Below are positions 6,479 through 8,010 of a stretch of DNA of 8,010 nt, in pieces; the stretch's first letter is position 1; every line of letters starts with the position of its first letter. This DNA comes from Chloroflexota bacterium. GTDB lineage: Bacteria > Desulfobacterota > Desulfuromonadia > Desulfuromonadales > Geopsychrobacteraceae. The notes beneath the pieces are model-generated. The model did not search any database. It was not told where the DNA came from and saw only the letters and a list, made by a program, of their open reading frames with translations. Both the position numbers and the translations under genes were made by a program. The stretch covers positions 1 to 8,010 of the forward strand of contig JADFVC010000019.1 of assembly GCA_015222355.1 (NCBI GenBank), given 5' to 3'.

Positions 6479-7504
6479 TTAACCAAAAAGTGGTCTGTGC
6501 GGGTCTTTAGCAGTCAGGGGCCGTTGGAAGTGACGGAAACAGAGTTCCGTGGCCACCCGACCGCGCGGAGTCCGGTTGAGGAAGCCCTGTTGAATCAGGT
6601 AGGGCTCAATAACATCTTCGATGGTATCCCGTTCTTCGCCGATGGCCGCTGCCAGGGTGTCGAGTCCGACCGGTCCGCCGGCAAACTTGTCAATAATTGA
6701 CAGCAGCAACAGGCGATCCATGTAATCGAGCCCTCGGTTGTCAACTTCCAACCGTTGCAGTGAATGATCGGCCAGCTCACAGGTGATGATTCCTTCTCCT
6801 TCAATCTCGGCAAAATCGCGAACCCGTCGGAGCAGGCGATTGACAATCCGCGGGGTGCCGCGACTGCGTCGGGCGATTTCCGTTGCGCCTTTAGGGTCGA
6901 TCTGAATACCCATAATGCCGGCGCTGCGCTTGACAATGGTTGTCAACTCTTCGTTGGAATAGAACTCCAGGCGGATGATGATACCGAAGCGATCCCGCAG
7001 TGGCGAGGAGAGCAGCCCGGCACGGGTGGTCGCCCCGACCAGGGTGAAGCGAGGAATGTCGAGTTTGATCGTGCGGGCTGAGGGACCCTGGCCGATCATG
7101 ATGTCGAGCTGGTAGTCTTCCATGGCCGGATAAAGAATCTCTTCGACGACCGGAGAAAGGCGATGAATTTCGTCGATGAAGAGGACATCTCCCTCTTCCA
7201 GGTTGGTGAGTACCGCGGCCAGATCACCAGCTTTTTCAATGACCGGGCCCGAGGTGCTCTTGATGTTGACACCCATTTCCTGGGCAATGATGTTGGCCAG
7301 GGTGGTTTTCCCCAGCCCCGGAGGGCCGAAGAAGAGGACGTGATCGAGAGCCTCCTGACGTTTGCAGGCGGCGTCAATAAAAACCTGCAGGTTCTTCTTG
7401 GTTTTGCTCTGTCCGACATATTCCTGCAGGGTTCGCGGGCGTAAGCCCACTTCGTAATTTTGTTCTTCCAGCAGACCGTCGGCAGCGATCAATCGTTCGC
7501 TCAT
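6479..7504 (-). CDS. ruvB: Holliday junction branch migration ATPase RuvB
   Basis: RuvB is the hexameric AAA+ motor that, with RuvA, drives Holliday-junction branch migration in recombinational repair. The 341 residues are the usual length. Visible motifs are Walker [10 protein letters not shown] (60-68), Walker B VLFIDEIH (107-114), sensor 1 and arginine-finger segment [18 protein letters not shown] (157-174, with Arg170 as the finger), sensor 2 RGTPRI (215-220), and the C-terminal winged helix that binds DNA (about 265-335, including [15 protein letters not shown] and TPRGRVAT). The start at 7504 has AGAGGA 5 bases upstream, and this sequence overlaps the ruvA stop codon, so translation is likely coupled. 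Nothing is missing or unusual. Confidence 0.99.
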   Translation of the reverse strand: MSERLIAADGLLEEQNYEVGLRPRTLQEYVGQSKTKKNLQVFIDAACKRQEALDHVLFFGPPGLGKTTLANIIAQEMGVNIKSTSGPVIEKAGDLAAVLTNLEEGDVLFIDEIHRLSPVVEEILYPAMEDYQLDIMIGQGPSARTIKLDIPRFTLVGATTRAGLLSSPLRDRFGIIIRLEFYSNEELTTIVKRSAGIMGIQIDPKGATEIARRSRGTPRIVNRLLRRVRDFAEIEGEGIITCELADHSLQRLEVDNRGLDYMDRLLLLSIIDKFAGGPVGLDTLAAAIGEERDTIEDVIEPYLIQQGFLNRTPRGRVATELCFRHFQRPLTAKDPHRPLFG

Positions 7505-7509
7505 GCTTT

Positions 7510-7515
7510 TCCTCT
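7510..7515 (-). promoter_or_regulatory. ruvB ribosome-binding site overlapping the ruvA stop
   Basis: AGAGGA lies 5 bases before the ruvB ATG and shares bases with the ruvA TAG (7514-7516). A ribosome ending ruvA is therefore delivered at the ruvB start, which suits two proteins of one complex. Confidence 0.8.
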
Positions 7516-8010
7516 ATTTGACAAGGATCTTTAATGCCGCTTTGAGGATTTCTTCCAGCGGGGTGCCCGGGGTAATTTTCAGGCCTTGTAGGGCCTTGCG
7601 AGCCAATGTTTCTTTGTAGCCCAGGTTGACCAGGGCCGACAAGGCGTCCTGATGGCTGGTTTCATGGTCGGGCTGCGAACTTTGGGTTGCGGGGACTGTG
7701 CCGCTAACAGCGAGTTTTGTTACTTTGTCCTGTAGCTCCAGGATCAGTCGCTCGGCACTTTTTTTGCCGATTCCCGGGATTGCCGTCAAGCGTGGCACAT
7801 CTCCCCGACAGAGAGCCATTGCCAACTCATCAGTTGGAATATGTGAAAGGATGGTGATGGCCAGTTTAGGGCCGACCCCGGAAACCGAAATCAGCAATAC
7901 AAACAGGACCTTCTCCGCTTCACTGAGAAAGCCGAATAGATGAATGGCATCCTCTTTTACGTGGGTATGGATCAGGAGCTGGATTTTACCGCTTTCCGGC
8001 AGGGCATAAA
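7514..8010 (-). CDS. ruvA: Holliday junction DNA-binding subunit RuvA (5' end outside window)
   Basis: RuvA binds four-way junctions as a tetramer and loads RuvB. The reading frame continues to the window edge (first whole codon at 8008), giving 164 visible residues; by comparison with E. coli RuvA about 35 N-terminal residues are missing. The visible part begins in the OB-fold domain (YALPESGKIQLLIHTHVKEDAIHLFGF), including the acidic-pin Glu-Asp pair in VKEDA. Two helix-hairpin-helix motifs follow, SVSGVGPKLAITIL and AIPGIGKKSAERLILEL, then a variable linker (SGTVPATQSSQPDHE) and the C-terminal three-helix domain that contacts RuvB (ALSALVNLGYKETLARKALQGL). The TTG at 7897 is an internal codon, not the start. 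The usual partner ruvC could lie just beyond the right edge but cannot be seen. Confidence 0.97.
   Translation of the reverse strand, partial: YALPESGKIQLLIHTHVKEDAIHLFGFLSEAEKVLFVLLISVSGVGPKLAITILSHIPTDELAMALCRGDVPRLTAIPGIGKKSAERLILELQDKVTKLAVSGTVPATQSSQPDHETSHQDALSALVNLGYKETLARKALQGLKITPGTPLEEILKAALKILVK

Noticed and set aside
1..8010. CRISPR array, tRNA/rRNA genes, insertion sequences
   Set aside because: No regularly spaced repeats, no cloverleaf-type sequence, no rRNA stretches, and no transposase or terminal inverted repeats were seen.

Overview
The window reads as a chromosomal housekeeping region of a Gram-negative bacterium. It encodes an LpxC-type lipid A enzyme, so the cell has an outer membrane with LPS. 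The gene mix (RuvAB, a QueH-type queuosine enzyme, a short phasin-superfamily protein next to a UbiB/AarF kinase, and a sigma-54-type promoter) and the moderate GC content suggest a deltaproteobacterium of the Desulfuromonadales/Geobacter type. The placement is inference from gene content and protein style; no rRNA or other marker is present. All supported genes lie on the minus strand, so transcription runs from position 8010 towards position 1.

Layout in transcription order: partial ruvA (runs off the right edge), ruvB, a 768-residue protein of unknown function, and queH. These four are separated by 9, 11 and 69 bases and look like one operon. A good sigma-70-like promoter (3488-3515) then precedes a 101-residue phasin-like coiled-coil protein and the ubiB/aarF kinase, 19 bases apart. 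After ubiB comes a roughly 190-base regulatory gap with a very good sigma-54 (-24/-12) promoter and dyad elements. It drives lpxC, which ends in a textbook intrinsic terminator (262-290). Positions 1-261 hold no convincing gene, only a possible leftward promoter and two short palindromes.

Functionally, RuvA and RuvB form the Holliday-junction branch-migration motor, QueH makes the last step of tRNA queuosine synthesis, UbiB and the phasin-like protein are probably membrane or lipid associated, and LpxC commits the cell to lipid A synthesis. The real unknown is the 768-residue protein behind ruvB. Its domain order looks like a decayed restriction-modification polypeptide: an HSDR_N/PD-(D/E)XK-like N-terminus, a helical segment, then an N6-adenine-methyltransferase-like Rossmann region. 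The nuclease lysine, the methyltransferase glycine loop and the NPPY motif are all missing. I judge this protein and the sigma-54 control of lpxC to be the two observations most worth following. No mobile element, CRISPR array, tRNA or rRNA was seen.
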